This document shows, piece after piece, positions 17,624 to 29,066 of a stretch of 64,000 nucleotides of DNA. Numbering within the stretch: the first letter of the stretch is position 1; each line of letters starts with the position of its first letter. The stretch is from Ramlibacter cellulosilyticus. GTDB taxonomy: Bacteria; Pseudomonadota; Gammaproteobacteria; Burkholderiales; Burkholderiaceae_C. The stretch spans positions 124,001 to 188,000 of the forward strand of contig NZ_JACORT010000012.1 of NCBI RefSeq assembly GCF_014297465.1, written 5' to 3'. The notes under the pieces were generated by a model. The model saw nothing but the letters and a program-made list of their open reading frames with translations, was not told the origin of the DNA and did not search any database. The translations under genes and the position numbers were made by a program.

Positions 17624-18625
17624 ATGCACACCAGAACCCTCGGCCCCTTCACCGTCACCGCCATCGGCCTCGGCTGCATGAACCTCAGCCATGCCTATGG
17701 CATCCCGCCTTCCGCGGAGCAGGGCGAGAGGCTCCTGCGCGCCGCGCTCGACGCGGGCGTCACCCTGTTCGACACGGCGGCGCTCTACGGCTTCGGTGCC
17801 AACGAGACGCTGGTCGGCCGCGTGCTGAAGGCCGAGCGCAGCCGCATCACCTTGTGCAGCAAGGGCGGCATGGCGGGCGTGGCCGGCGACGACGGCGTCA
17901 CGCGCCGCGTGATCGACGGGCGGCCGGAAGCGATCTTCCGCGACTGCGAGAACAGCCTGCGCCGCCTGCAGACGGACGTCATCGACCTCTACTACCTGCA
18001 TCGCTGGGACAAGAAGGTGCCCGTCGAGGAGAGCGTGGGCGCGCTCTCGCGGCTGGTCGAGCAGGGCAAGGTGCGCACCATCGGCCTGTCGGAAGTGGGC
18101 GCGCAGACCATCCGCAAGGCGCACGCGGTGCATCCCGTCACGGCGGTGCAGACCGAGTACTCGCTGTGGACGCGCAACGCCGAGATCGCCGTGCTCGGCG
18201 CCTGCCGCGAGCTGGGCATCAACTTCGTCGCGTTCAGCCCGGTCGCCCGCGGCTTCCTGTGCGACGCGGTGCCGGACGTGCGCACCTTCGACGCGAAGGA
18301 CATCCGCCGCACGATGCCGCGCTTCGACCCGGAGAACCACGCGCGGAACCTGCAGCTGCTGCCGCCCTACAAGGAGCTCGCGCGCGAGGCGGGCTGCACG
18401 CCGGCGCAGCTCGCGCTGGCGTGGCTGCTGCACCAGGGCGAGTACGTGTTGCCGATTCCGGGCACGACCAACGTGGAGCACCTGCACGAGGACCTGGCTG
18501 CCGCGGACGTGAAGCTCTCGCCGGACCTGCTCCGCCGCGTGGGCGCGCTCATCAACGAGAAGACGGTCGCCGGCAACCGCTACAGCGAGCAGTCCAACCG
18601 CGAGGTCGACACGGAAGTGTTCTGA
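17624..18625 (+). CDS. Aldo/keto reductase
   Basis: A 333-residue NADPH-dependent oxidoreductase with the TIM-barrel aldo/keto reductase fold. The catalytic tetrad is visible as D50 and Y55 (LFDTAALYG), K80 (LCSKGG) and H126 (YYLHRWD). The cofactor region includes PIPGTTNVEHLHED. It resembles the general AKR12/13-type reductases that act on sugar-derived or aromatic aldehydes and ketones; the substrate cannot be predicted. It is convergent with the EamA transporter gene, with 21 bases between the stops. Confidence 0.92.
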   Translation: MHTRTLGPFTVTAIGLGCMNLSHAYGIPPSAEQGERLLRAALDAGVTLFDTAALYGFGANETLVGRVLKAERSRITLCSKGGMAGVAGDDGVTRRVIDGRPEAIFRDCENSLRRLQTDVIDLYYLHRWDKKVPVEESVGALSRLVEQGKVRTIGLSEVGAQTIRKAHAVHPVTAVQTEYSLWTRNAEIAVLGACRELGINFVAFSPVARGFLCDAVPDVRTFDAKDIRRTMPRFDPENHARNLQLLPPYKELAREAGCTPAQLALAWLLHQGEYVLPIPGTTNVEHLHEDLAAADVKLSPDLLRRVGALINEKTVAGNRYSEQSNREVDTEVF

Positions 18626-18646
18626 CGCGAGGCCCGCCGGGGACCG

Positions 18647-19561
18647 CTAGTCCGAGATCGAGTCCAGCGCTTCGCGCGGCGTGCGTGCGCGCTCGCCGTG
18701 CAGCACGTACAGGCCCGCGCCCACGAGCAGCGCGATGCCGCCCCAGGCCAGCCCGTTCGGCACGTCGCCCCAGACCGCAAACCCCAGCACCAGCGCGCAC
18801 AGCAGGCCCGTGTAGCGGAAGGGCGCGATCACGCTCATCTCGCCCGCGCGCATCGCGACGGTCAGCAGGAAGTAGCCGCCGCTCAGGAACACGCTCGCGG
18901 CCGCGAGCAGGCCCACCTGCCGCAGGCTCGCGGGCTGCCACGCCGTGAACAGGCTCCAGAGGCCCGCCAGCAGCGTGACGGCGAACGCGGTGCTCAGCGT
19001 GATGAGGATGGACGGGATGCCTCCCGCGATCGCGCGCGTCATCAGGTCGCGGCTCGCGTGCAGCAGCGTGCCGGCCAGGCAGAGGAGCGCATAGGCATTG
19101 AACACGGAGCCCGCCGGCTGCACGACCAGCAGCACGCCGGCGAAGCCGGTGGCGATGGCGATCCAGCGGCCGGCGCCGACGCGCTCGCGCCAGGCGATCA
19201 CCGCGAACAGCGTGATGAACAGCGGCGTCGCCATGTTGATCGCGGTGGCGTTCGCGATCGGCAGGTGGAACAGCGACACGAGGTAGGTGACCGTCGCGAA
19301 CGCATCGAAGGCGGCGCGCAGCACCACCTTGCGATCCGCGAGCCGCGGCAACAGCGGCAGCGCGCCCATCGCCGCGGCGATGGCGAACAGCAGCAGGGTG
19401 GCGAACACGCCGCGCACGAAGATCAGCTGCGGCGCCGGCAGCGACTGGCTGACGTACTTGACGAGGGTGTCGTTGGTGACGAAGCAGGCCATGCCGGCCG
19501 CCATCGCCAGGATGCCGCGCCGGTTGGCCGCGCGCGGATCCGCGGGAAGAGGGAGGGTCAT
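18647..19561 (-). CDS. DMT-superfamily (EamA) transporter
   Basis: A 304-residue inner-membrane protein with ten hydrophobic segments arranged as two EamA repeats (about residues 17-148 and 160-290). It belongs to the drug/metabolite exporter superfamily; members export amino acids, nucleosides or unknown metabolites, and the substrate here is unknown. The start at 19561 gives a short cytosolic tail before the first membrane span. It is divergent from the large KAP NTPase gene across 142 bases. Confidence 0.9.
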   Translation of the reverse strand: MTLPLPADPRAANRRGILAMAAGMACFVTNDTLVKYVSQSLPAPQLIFVRGVFATLLLFAIAAAMGALPLLPRLADRKVVLRAAFDAFATVTYLVSLFHLPIANATAINMATPLFITLFAVIAWRERVGAGRWIAIATGFAGVLLVVQPAGSVFNAYALLCLAGTLLHASRDLMTRAIAGGIPSILITLSTAFAVTLLAGLWSLFTAWQPASLRQVGLLAAASVFLSGGYFLLTVAMRAGEMSVIAPFRYTGLLCALVLGFAVWGDVPNGLAWGGIALLVGAGLYVLHGERARTPREALDSISD

Positions 19562-19703
19562 GCGAGGCGCGATCTTACGCGGACCCCGCCACGGACGAGT
19601 GGGCACCCCGTTCGGGAGAGCGCTTCCCGCTTGCAGTGCCGCCGCGCCGGATCGATCATCACCATCCGCGATTCGCCTGCGCCTGCGCGCGAAGGAGGCG
19701 ACG

Positions 19704-22700
19704 ATGATGAAGAGCCCGCCCATGGAGTCGGCCTCCGAGGAGGCCAGCCGCTTCGACGACGACTTCGAGCCGGAGGCCGGCGAACCGTCCGGAGGCACGA
19801 GCGCGGTGCGCAAGGGCCTGATGGGGGTCGCCATCGCGCTCGCGGTCATGCTGTGCGTGTCCCTGTATGCGGCCCGCACGCAGGTGCCGGCGGTGGACGC
19901 CTACGACGACGACCCGCAGCGCTGGTCCTGGGCCTGGCTCACGGAGCCCATCGAGTTCGACCGCTGGTTGCGCCCCGGCGCACAGGCGGGGCGGCCGCAC
20001 TTCCGTTCGATGGTGCTCGCGGCGGAAGGCAGGCGCCTGTTCGCCGCCGGCGACAAGGGCGTGCTCCTGCGCAGCGACGACGGTGGCCGGAGCTGGCGGC
20101 CGCGCCGCGTGCCCGGTGCCGCGACGATCGTGTCGGTCGCGGAGGCGGCGGGTGCGCTGATGGTCCTGGACAGCAACGGCGCCGTGTGGCGCAGCACGGA
20201 CGGGGGCCGCAAGTGGGAGAACAAGGTTCCCGCAGGCAGCGGCCTCAAGGCCCTCGCGCCCGCGCCCGAAGGGCAGGTCGTGCTGGCCGTGGGCACGGGC
20301 AAGGTGCTGCGTTCCGACAACCTCGGGCAGGAGTGGCGCACGGCCGCGGCTACGCAGCCGGCGGGACTGGCGGTCCCGGCCGCGACGGCGAAGAAGACGG
20401 CGATGCCTCCCCCCGGCGGGGCATGCCCGGCGGGCTGGACGTACAACGCGAAGGCGAACCAGTGCGAACCCTCCGACGCGTTGCTCAAGCAGCAGGGGCC
20501 GCTGCCGAACGTGGAGCAGGCGCCGGTGCAGAAGGCGGCACCGCGGCCGAAGGCGAGCAGCAAGGCCGAAATCCCGCCGCAGGCGCCGCGTGCCCGCGTG
20601 GTGCCCGAGCCCGTGCCCGCGCCTGTGCCTGCAGTGCCCCCGGTGGCGCAACCCGCGCCGGTGGCGGCGGCTCCGGTCGCACCGCCGCTGGTGGCCGTGC
20701 TGTTCGCCGGCAAGGAACGCGTGATCGGGGCGACCGCCGACGACCTGGTGACCAGCGAGGACGGCGGGCTGCACTGGAAGCCCGCGGCGCTGATGGTGCC
20801 TTCCGCCAGCCTCCCGTCCCGGTTCCGGGCCCTCACGCGCCAGGGCGACGTGTTCTTCGCGGTGGCAGACAGAGCCGTGCTGCGCAGCATGAACGGGAGC
20901 GTCTATACCGCGGTTCTGGTGACCGACGCTCCCTTGCGCGCCGTCGCCATGGCGCCGCACGGCAAGTTCGGGATCGCCGTGACCGAGAACGCGGAGGTGT
21001 TCACCACCGACGACGGCGGCGGCCAATGGAAACCCGGGAAGAAGCCGCTCTCGCAGCCGCTCACGTCGCTCGCCACGCCGGACGGCAGGTCGCTCGTGGG
21101 CACCGATGTCTCCGGCAACCTCGTGCGCGCGCTGCGCGTCGAGGACCCGCTCACCGCGATCGGCAGCTACGCGCGCTATCCCGCTCCCTGGTTCCTCGGC
21201 TTCGTCGGCTTCCTCATGCTGCCGCCCGCCGGCGCAGGCCTGCTCGCCTGGCAGCGCCGCAAGCTGCGCCTCGCGAAGACGGGCCTCATGGACAACGGCG
21301 TGTCCGACGAACCGATCTCGCGCGCGGAGCAGGATCGCCTCGCCTTCACGCCCGCCGTGGAAGCGCTGGCGCTGTTCCTGCGCCATTCCGCCACCACGCC
21401 GCCGCTGGCCATTGCCATCAACGCGCCGTGGGGCCGCGGCAAGACCAGCTTCATGCGCATGCTGCAGGTGCGGCTGCGGCACCTGGGCGCGCGGCCGGTG
21501 TGGTTCAACGTCTGGCACCACCAGCACGGGGACGTGCTGCTCGCACCGCTGCTGCAGGCGATCACGCGCCAGGCGGTGCCGAGCTGGTGGCGCTGGCAAG
21601 GCCTGCGCTTCCGCGCGCGGCTCGTGCTGCGGCGCATGCGCAAGCTGAACGACTGGGGCGTGGTCGCCGGCCTGGTGGCGCTGGTCGTCATCCCGCTCTA
21701 CGTCGCGTGCCTCGTGGTGCGTGCACCGCATCCCGGCGCGGAGCCGCCGCAGTTCCCGACGCTGGACCACCTGGTGCGCGACCTGCACGCCGTCTGGAAC
21801 TTCCTGCTCGGTGGCGAGTGGCTGGCCGCGGCGAAGAGCGCGAGCCTGACCGACGTGCTCGGTGCGGCCTTCGCCGCGCTGCGCAGCGACCCCGGCAATG
21901 GGTACTGGCTGCTCGGGACGGTGGGCCTGTCGCTCTGCCTGTACATGCTGGCCACCTACCTGCTGCGGCCCTTCCCGACCAGCCCGGGCATCCTCGCCGC
22001 CCGCCTGAACAGCAAGTTCAGCCTGTCGCAGGCCGAGGCGAAGGCGGATTTCCGGCAGCGCTTCCGCGAACACTTCGGCGACGTGGCGCGGGCGCTGTCG
22101 CCGCGCACGCTCACCATCTTCATCGACGACCTGGACCGGTGCGAGCCGCAGAAGGCCGCGGAACTGCTGGAAGCGGTGAACTACCTGTGCGAGTCGGGGC
22201 GGTGCTTCGTCGTGCTCGGCATGGCGCGCGAGCTGGTGGAGGCCCAGATCGCCAGCGCGCACAAGACGCTCGCCGAGGAGCAGGCGGTGCTGGAACGCGC
22301 GCGCCGCGAGGACGACGAGGGGCAGGGTGCCCCGGCCGCGGCGAAGGGCACGCCCGAGCGCGACCGGCTCGCGTACGCCCGCAAGTACCTGCGCAAGCTG
22401 GTCCAGCTCGACGTGCAGCTGCCCCAGGTGCAGGATGCGCAGGCGGTGGACCTGCTGCTGCAGAAGCGCAAGGAGCAGCAGGCGCAGGACCGGACCTGGA
22501 AGGCGCGCTGGCAGCGGGCGCGCGAGATCGGCGGGGCCTGCTTCATGCCGGCCACGCTGGGGCTGGCGCTCGCCCTGTTCCTGGGCGCGCTCGGCGTGCA
22601 GTGGTGGCAGTCGCTCGGTTTCATGGAGCAGGAGGCGCAGGCCGCCGCCGCTGCACGCGCCGCCACCCTGGAACGGACGGAGGACTTCCTGCGCAGCGCC

Positions 22701-23483
22701 AAGCGCTTCGAGCAGGTCCTGCGCGTGCAGGCGGAACGCGGCGGCGAAGGCCTGGCGCTGGCCACCGTGCGCGCCGACGCCGACGTGGTCGCCGGCCACG
22801 CCAGGGCGGTCGAAGGCCTGCTGCCGGCGCTGCGCAAGGAAACCACCGGCTTCGACAAGCTGTTCCAGGCGGCGGTCGCGCCGCACGAGGCCGCCGTGAA
22901 GACGCTGCGCGGCGACTTCGAGGCGCAGGCGCGCAAGGCGGGCAGGACGGAAGTCGTGGCCGCGCTCGCGCCGGACGGCAATGCAGCGGCCGCTCCGCGC
23001 GAGCCGACGCCCGCACCCGGTGCGCCCGATGCGGCCGCGGGCGCGCCGCTGCCGCCTGGCGAGGCGCCCGACTGGCCTTACGTGCTCGCGATGCTGCCCG
23101 TGCTGCTGCTCGTGCTGGCCGCGCTCACATACCGTGACCGCTACGTCGTGGAGCCGACGCCCGGGTACCGCAAGGCGGTGCAGCAGTGGCAGCCGCAGCT
23201 GGCCAACAACCCCGAGACCGCCAGCCCGCGCGAGCTGAAGCGCTTCATGAACGTCAGCCGCTATGTCGTGGCCCGCGGCCAGTCCGACGACCCGCTCCAG
23301 CCGGACGTGCCGGAGCCGACGATCGTGGAGTTCTGTGCACGCTGGCTGCTGCTGCGGGCGCAGGGGCGGCGCGCCACGGCCGACGGCCTCGCGCAATCGC
23401 CCGGCGTGGCGTCCAGCGAGGTGCCGGAGCGCCGGCGCCAGGCCGAGTGGTTCCTGCAGGTGGTGGGGGACATCAGCGGCTGA
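19704..23483 (+). CDS. Large membrane KAP-family P-loop NTPase with Asp-box (BNR-like) repeat domain
   Basis: A 1259-residue protein. TM1 is at about 38-57. A probably periplasmic region follows with Asp-box repeats: RSDDGGRSW (123), RSTDGGRKW (163) and RSDNLGQEW (203), exactly 40 residues apart. After a Pro/Ala-rich linker (about 265-330) come SEDGGLHW (351), a degenerate copy (near 394) and TTDDGGGQW (434). TM2 is at about 494-516. The KAP NTPase follows: Walker A NAPWGRGKTS (573-582), two TM segments inserted before Walker B (about 651-673 and 733-754), and Walker B TIFIDDLDRCEP (804-815). Two more TM segments lie near 944-966 and 1124-1143. An AAGGAGG site precedes the ATG at 19704 (19707 also possible). 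Role unknown; no partner gene is obvious. Confidence 0.88.
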   Translation: MMKSPPMESASEEASRFDDDFEPEAGEPSGGTSAVRKGLMGVAIALAVMLCVSLYAARTQVPAVDAYDDDPQRWSWAWLTEPIEFDRWLRPGAQAGRPHFRSMVLAAEGRRLFAAGDKGVLLRSDDGGRSWRPRRVPGAATIVSVAEAAGALMVLDSNGAVWRSTDGGRKWENKVPAGSGLKALAPAPEGQVVLAVGTGKVLRSDNLGQEWRTAAATQPAGLAVPAATAKKTAMPPPGGACPAGWTYNAKANQCEPSDALLKQQGPLPNVEQAPVQKAAPRPKASSKAEIPPQAPRARVVPEPVPAPVPAVPPVAQPAPVAAAPVAPPLVAVLFAGKERVIGATADDLVTSEDGGLHWKPAALMVPSASLPSRFRALTRQGDVFFAVADRAVLRSMNGSVYTAVLVTDAPLRAVAMAPHGKFGIAVTENAEVFTTDDGGGQWKPGKKPLSQPLTSLATPDGRSLVGTDVSGNLVRALRVEDPLTAIGSYARYPAPWFLGFVGFLMLPPAGAGLLAWQRRKLRLAKTGLMDNGVSDEPISRAEQDRLAFTPAVEALALFLRHSATTPPLAIAINAPWGRGKTSFMRMLQVRLRHLGARPVWFNVWHHQHGDVLLAPLLQAITRQAVPSWWRWQGLRFRARLVLRRMRKLNDWGVVAGLVALVVIPLYVACLVVRAPHPGAEPPQFPTLDHLVRDLHAVWNFLLGGEWLAAAKSASLTDVLGAAFAALRSDPGNGYWLLGTVGLSLCLYMLATYLLRPFPTSPGILAARLNSKFSLSQAEAKADFRQRFREHFGDVARALSPRTLTIFIDDLDRCEPQKAAELLEAVNYLCESGRCFVVLGMARELVEAQIASAHKTLAEEQAVLERARREDDEGQGAPAAAKGTPERDRLAYARKYLRKLVQLDVQLPQVQDAQAVDLLLQKRKEQQAQDRTWKARWQRAREIGGACFMPATLGLALALFLGALGVQWWQSLGFMEQEAQAAAAARAATLERTEDFLRSAKRFEQVLRVQAERGGEGLALATVRADADVVAGHARAVEGLLPALRKETTGFDKLFQAAVAPHEAAVKTLRGDFEAQARKAGRTEVVAALAPDGNAAAAPREPTPAPGAPDAAAGAPLPPGEAPDWPYVLAMLPVLLLVLAALTYRDRYVVEPTPGYRKAVQQWQPQLANNPETASPRELKRFMNVSRYVVARGQSDDPLQPDVPEPTIVEFCARWLLLRAQGRRATADGLAQSPGVASSEVPERRRQAEWFLQVVGDISG

Positions 23484-23561
23484 ACCGGCGGCAGGAACCT
23501 TGACCTGCGTCAGTTGGCAGGCGGTGCGGCTTGCACATACTGGCCCGCGAAGGAGACTGCC

Positions 23562-23924
23562 ATGAGCAACACCGGGATTCCGGGCACCACCCTGTTCGAC
23601 GGCGCGCAGGCGATGAAGGGCTACGCCCTCAACCGCATGTGCTTCTCGTTCAACGACCAGGCGAACCGCGAGGCGTTCAAGGCCGACGAGGAGCGCTACA
23701 TGCGCCACTACGGGCTGACCGCGCCGCAGGCCGACGCGATCCGCAAGCGCGACGTGCTGGGGCTGCTGGCGGCCGGCGGCAACGTGTACTACCTCGCCAA
23801 GTTCGCCGGGATCCTGGGCCTCGACGTGCAGGACCTCGGCGCCGCGCAGACCGGCATGACCAAGCAGCAGTTCAAGCTGAAGCTGCTGCAGCAGAACGAC
23901 CAACCCGACCGCCTCGCCGCCTGA
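23562..23924 (+). CDS. ligA: Protocatechuate 4,5-dioxygenase, alpha subunit (LigA-type)
   Basis: A 120-residue small subunit of a class III extradiol dioxygenase. The LigA fold is recognised from MKGYALNRMCFSFNDQANR, the helical EERYMRHYGLTAPQADAIRKRD and AAGGNVYYLAKFAGILG. The subunit closes over the active site of the beta subunit, whose gene starts 11 bases downstream. An AAGGAG site precedes the ATG. Together they would open the ring of protocatechuate between carbons 4 and 5; in Comamonadaceae the same pair is also called PmdAB. Confidence 0.9.
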   Translation: MSNTGIPGTTLFDGAQAMKGYALNRMCFSFNDQANREAFKADEERYMRHYGLTAPQADAIRKRDVLGLLAAGGNVYYLAKFAGILGLDVQDLGAAQTGMTKQQFKLKLLQQNDQPDRLAA

Positions 23925-23935
23925 AAGGACGCACC

Positions 23936-24772
23936 ATGGCCCGGATCGTCGGTGGACTCACCACCTCCCACGTGCCCGCCATCGGCGGCGCCATCGCCAG
24001 GGGACTCCAGGCGGAACCTTACTGGAAACCCTTCTTCGACGGCTTCCTGCCCGTGCACCAGTGGCTCGACGAAGTGAAGCCCGACGTCGCGGTCGTCTTC
24101 TACAACGACCACGGCCTCAACTTCTTCCTGGACAAGATGCCGACCTTCGCGGTCGGCGCCGCGCCGGAGTACCGCAACGCGGACGAAGGCTGGGGCATTC
24201 CCACCTCGGCCCCGTTCCACGGGCAGCAGGACCTGTCCTGGCACATCATCGAGCACCTGGTGGCGAGGGAGTTCGACATCACCACCTGCCAGGAGATGCT
24301 GGTCGACCACGCCTTCACGCTGCCGATGAAGCTGTTCTGGCCGAACGGCGTGCCGGTGACGGTGGTGCCGGTGTGCATCAACACCGTGCAGTTCCCGCTG
24401 CCCAGCGCGCGCCGCTGCTACCAGCTGGGACAGGCCGTCGGCGAGGCGGTCCGCTCCTGGGACGGCGACAGGAAGGTGGTCGTGATCGGCACGGGCGGCC
24501 TGTCGCACCAGCTCGATGGCGAGCGCGCCGGCTTCATCAACAAGCCCTTCGACCTGAAGTTCATGGAGAGCCTGGTCGACGACCCGGAGTGGGCGACGCA
24601 GTACAGCATCCACGAGCTGGTGGAGAAGACGGGAACGCAGGGCGTGGAGCTGCTGATGTGGCTCGCCACGCGCGGCGCCGTTGCCGGCCGCGTGCGCAAG
24701 GTGCACACGAATTACCACATCCCGATCTCCAACACGGCGGCGGGGATGATGGCGCTGGAGGCCCTGGCCTAG
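23936..24772 (+). CDS. ligB: Protocatechuate 4,5-dioxygenase, beta subunit (LigB-type)
   Basis: A 278-residue catalytic subunit of a class III extradiol ring-cleavage dioxygenase. Iron ligands align as H12 (TTSHVPAIGG), H59 (YNDHGLNFF) and E238 (QGVELLMW); H191 in GTGGLSHQL matches the catalytic base. The gene lies 11 bases after ligA with its own RBS. The pathway partners ligC, ligI and ligJ are not in the window, so the pair is a stand-alone unit here. Gallate or another catechol acid could be the true substrate; protocatechuate is the best guess from overall similarity. Confidence 0.9.
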   Translation: MARIVGGLTTSHVPAIGGAIARGLQAEPYWKPFFDGFLPVHQWLDEVKPDVAVVFYNDHGLNFFLDKMPTFAVGAAPEYRNADEGWGIPTSAPFHGQQDLSWHIIEHLVAREFDITTCQEMLVDHAFTLPMKLFWPNGVPVTVVPVCINTVQFPLPSARRCYQLGQAVGEAVRSWDGDRKVVVIGTGGLSHQLDGERAGFINKPFDLKFMESLVDDPEWATQYSIHELVEKTGTQGVELLMWLATRGAVAGRVRKVHTNYHIPISNTAAGMMALEALA

Positions 24773-24813
24773 GCGCATACTGCCAGGGTCCGTCTCCAGG
24801 AGAGGAGGACCCC

Positions 24814-25047
24814 ATGGACGATACGGGGCCCGACGGCCACCTCAGCGTGTTCGAGCAGTCGTGCGCCTACTGCGGCGCGCGCTTCCGCGTGCTGGCCCAG
24901 GTCGCGCACGAGCACCAGCACGCGTCCTATCCGTGCCCGGAGTGCGGCAAGCGCTACGAGATCGAGGCGGACGCGGAGCCGGAAGTGCAGTTGCTGCGAA
25001 GGCGCGGGGACGGCAAGGACGACCGGTACCAGGAGACGATGTTCTGA
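24814..25047 (+). CDS. Small zinc-ribbon protein
   Basis: A 77-residue protein with two CxxC pairs (SCAYCGARF near residue 17 and PCPECGKRY near 41), a classic zinc-ribbon spacing. The rest is acidic and histidine-containing (AHEHQHASY). A GGAGAGGAGG site precedes the ATG. It follows ligB by 41 bases on the same strand. It may bind nucleic acid or a protein partner; no family was recognised. Confidence 0.7.
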   Translation: MDDTGPDGHLSVFEQSCAYCGARFRVLAQVAHEHQHASYPCPECGKRYEIEADAEPEVQLLRRRGDGKDDRYQETMF

Positions 25048-25062
25048 TGGGGCAGCGCTGGG

Positions 25063-25140
25063 GTGAGCTTCGCTCAACCCAGCCTACCGTGAGCTCCGCT
25101 GAACCCAGCCTACGGTGAGCTTCGCTCGACCCAGCCTGCT
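25063..25140. repeat. Three tandem copies of a 26-bp repeat
   Basis: Units 25063-25088, 25089-25114 and 25115-25140 follow each other without spacers. Each begins GTGAGCTTCGCT or GTGAGCTCCGCT, then an ACCCAGCCT core. TGAGCTTCGCTCA within a unit is a near-palindrome. Directly after it (25148-25195) lies a related segment, GTAGGGTGG to GAACCCCACC, with a GACGC/GCGTC hairpin. The set resembles the mobile intergenic GTAGG-GTGG repeats common in proteobacteria. It sits between two convergent genes. Confidence 0.8.
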
Positions 25141-25205
25141 GCAAGCTGTAGGGTGGCGACGCGCCAGCGTCGGAAGGTGAGCGCAGCGAACCCCACCGAT
25201 GGCGG

Positions 25206-26441
<1,236 letters not shown>

Positions 26442-26448
26442 AATGAGA

Positions 26449-26468
26449 AAGGGCCCCTCAGGGCCCTT
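26449..26468 (-). terminator. Hairpin terminator after rpoD
   Basis: On the minus strand AAGGGCCC, loop TGAG, GGGCCCTT forms a perfect 8-bp stem starting 4 bases after the rpoD stop codon. The following T-run is short and interrupted (TTTCTCATT), so it may be only partly efficient. Confidence 0.65.
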
Positions 26469-26472
26469 GTGC

Positions 26473-28830
<2,358 letters not shown>

Positions 28831-29044
28831 ACGACCTCGGTACAGGACAGCGGAAACACAAATGCGCCACGAACCCGGCGCGGGTGGAGAAAGGCCGACC
28901 TGGGCCTCAGGGGCAAGATGGGTGGGCGAACATTTGGTGTGCAGTCCTTGCGGTGTGTTGGCCTACCCGCTGGGGGTGCCGCTCGTGCGTGAGGGCCGGC
29001 CGGTCCGGAGGTGCTGCTGTCGCTCTTGCCGCTAGCAACCCTAC

Positions 29045-29050
29045 ATTATA
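29045..29050 (-). promoter_or_regulatory. Candidate rpoD promoter (-10 TATAAT)
   Basis: The minus strand has a perfect TATAAT in a GC-rich region, with GCTTGA 16 bases upstream, inside the last codons of dnaG, as a weak -35. Transcription would begin near 29037, giving an rpoD leader of about 205 bases (28831-29037). That leader contains several GC-rich inverted segments but no recognised riboswitch. It lets rpoD be expressed apart from dnaG. Confidence 0.55.
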
Positions 29051-29066
29051 TCGGTCAATGCCGATT

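Noticed and set aside
19659..23903. 1414-codon open frame on the minus strand opposite the KAP NTPase
   Set aside because: Its translation is a low-complexity His/Arg/Ala/Gly/Val-rich string typical of the antisense of a GC-rich gene; the plus strand has clear Walker motifs, membrane spans and an RBS.
25063..25140. Short repeats that might suggest a CRISPR array
   Set aside because: The 26-bp units are directly adjacent with no spacers and no cas genes are present.
28831..29037. Riboswitch in the rpoD leader
   Set aside because: No known aptamer consensus was recognised; only generic GC-rich inverted segments are present.
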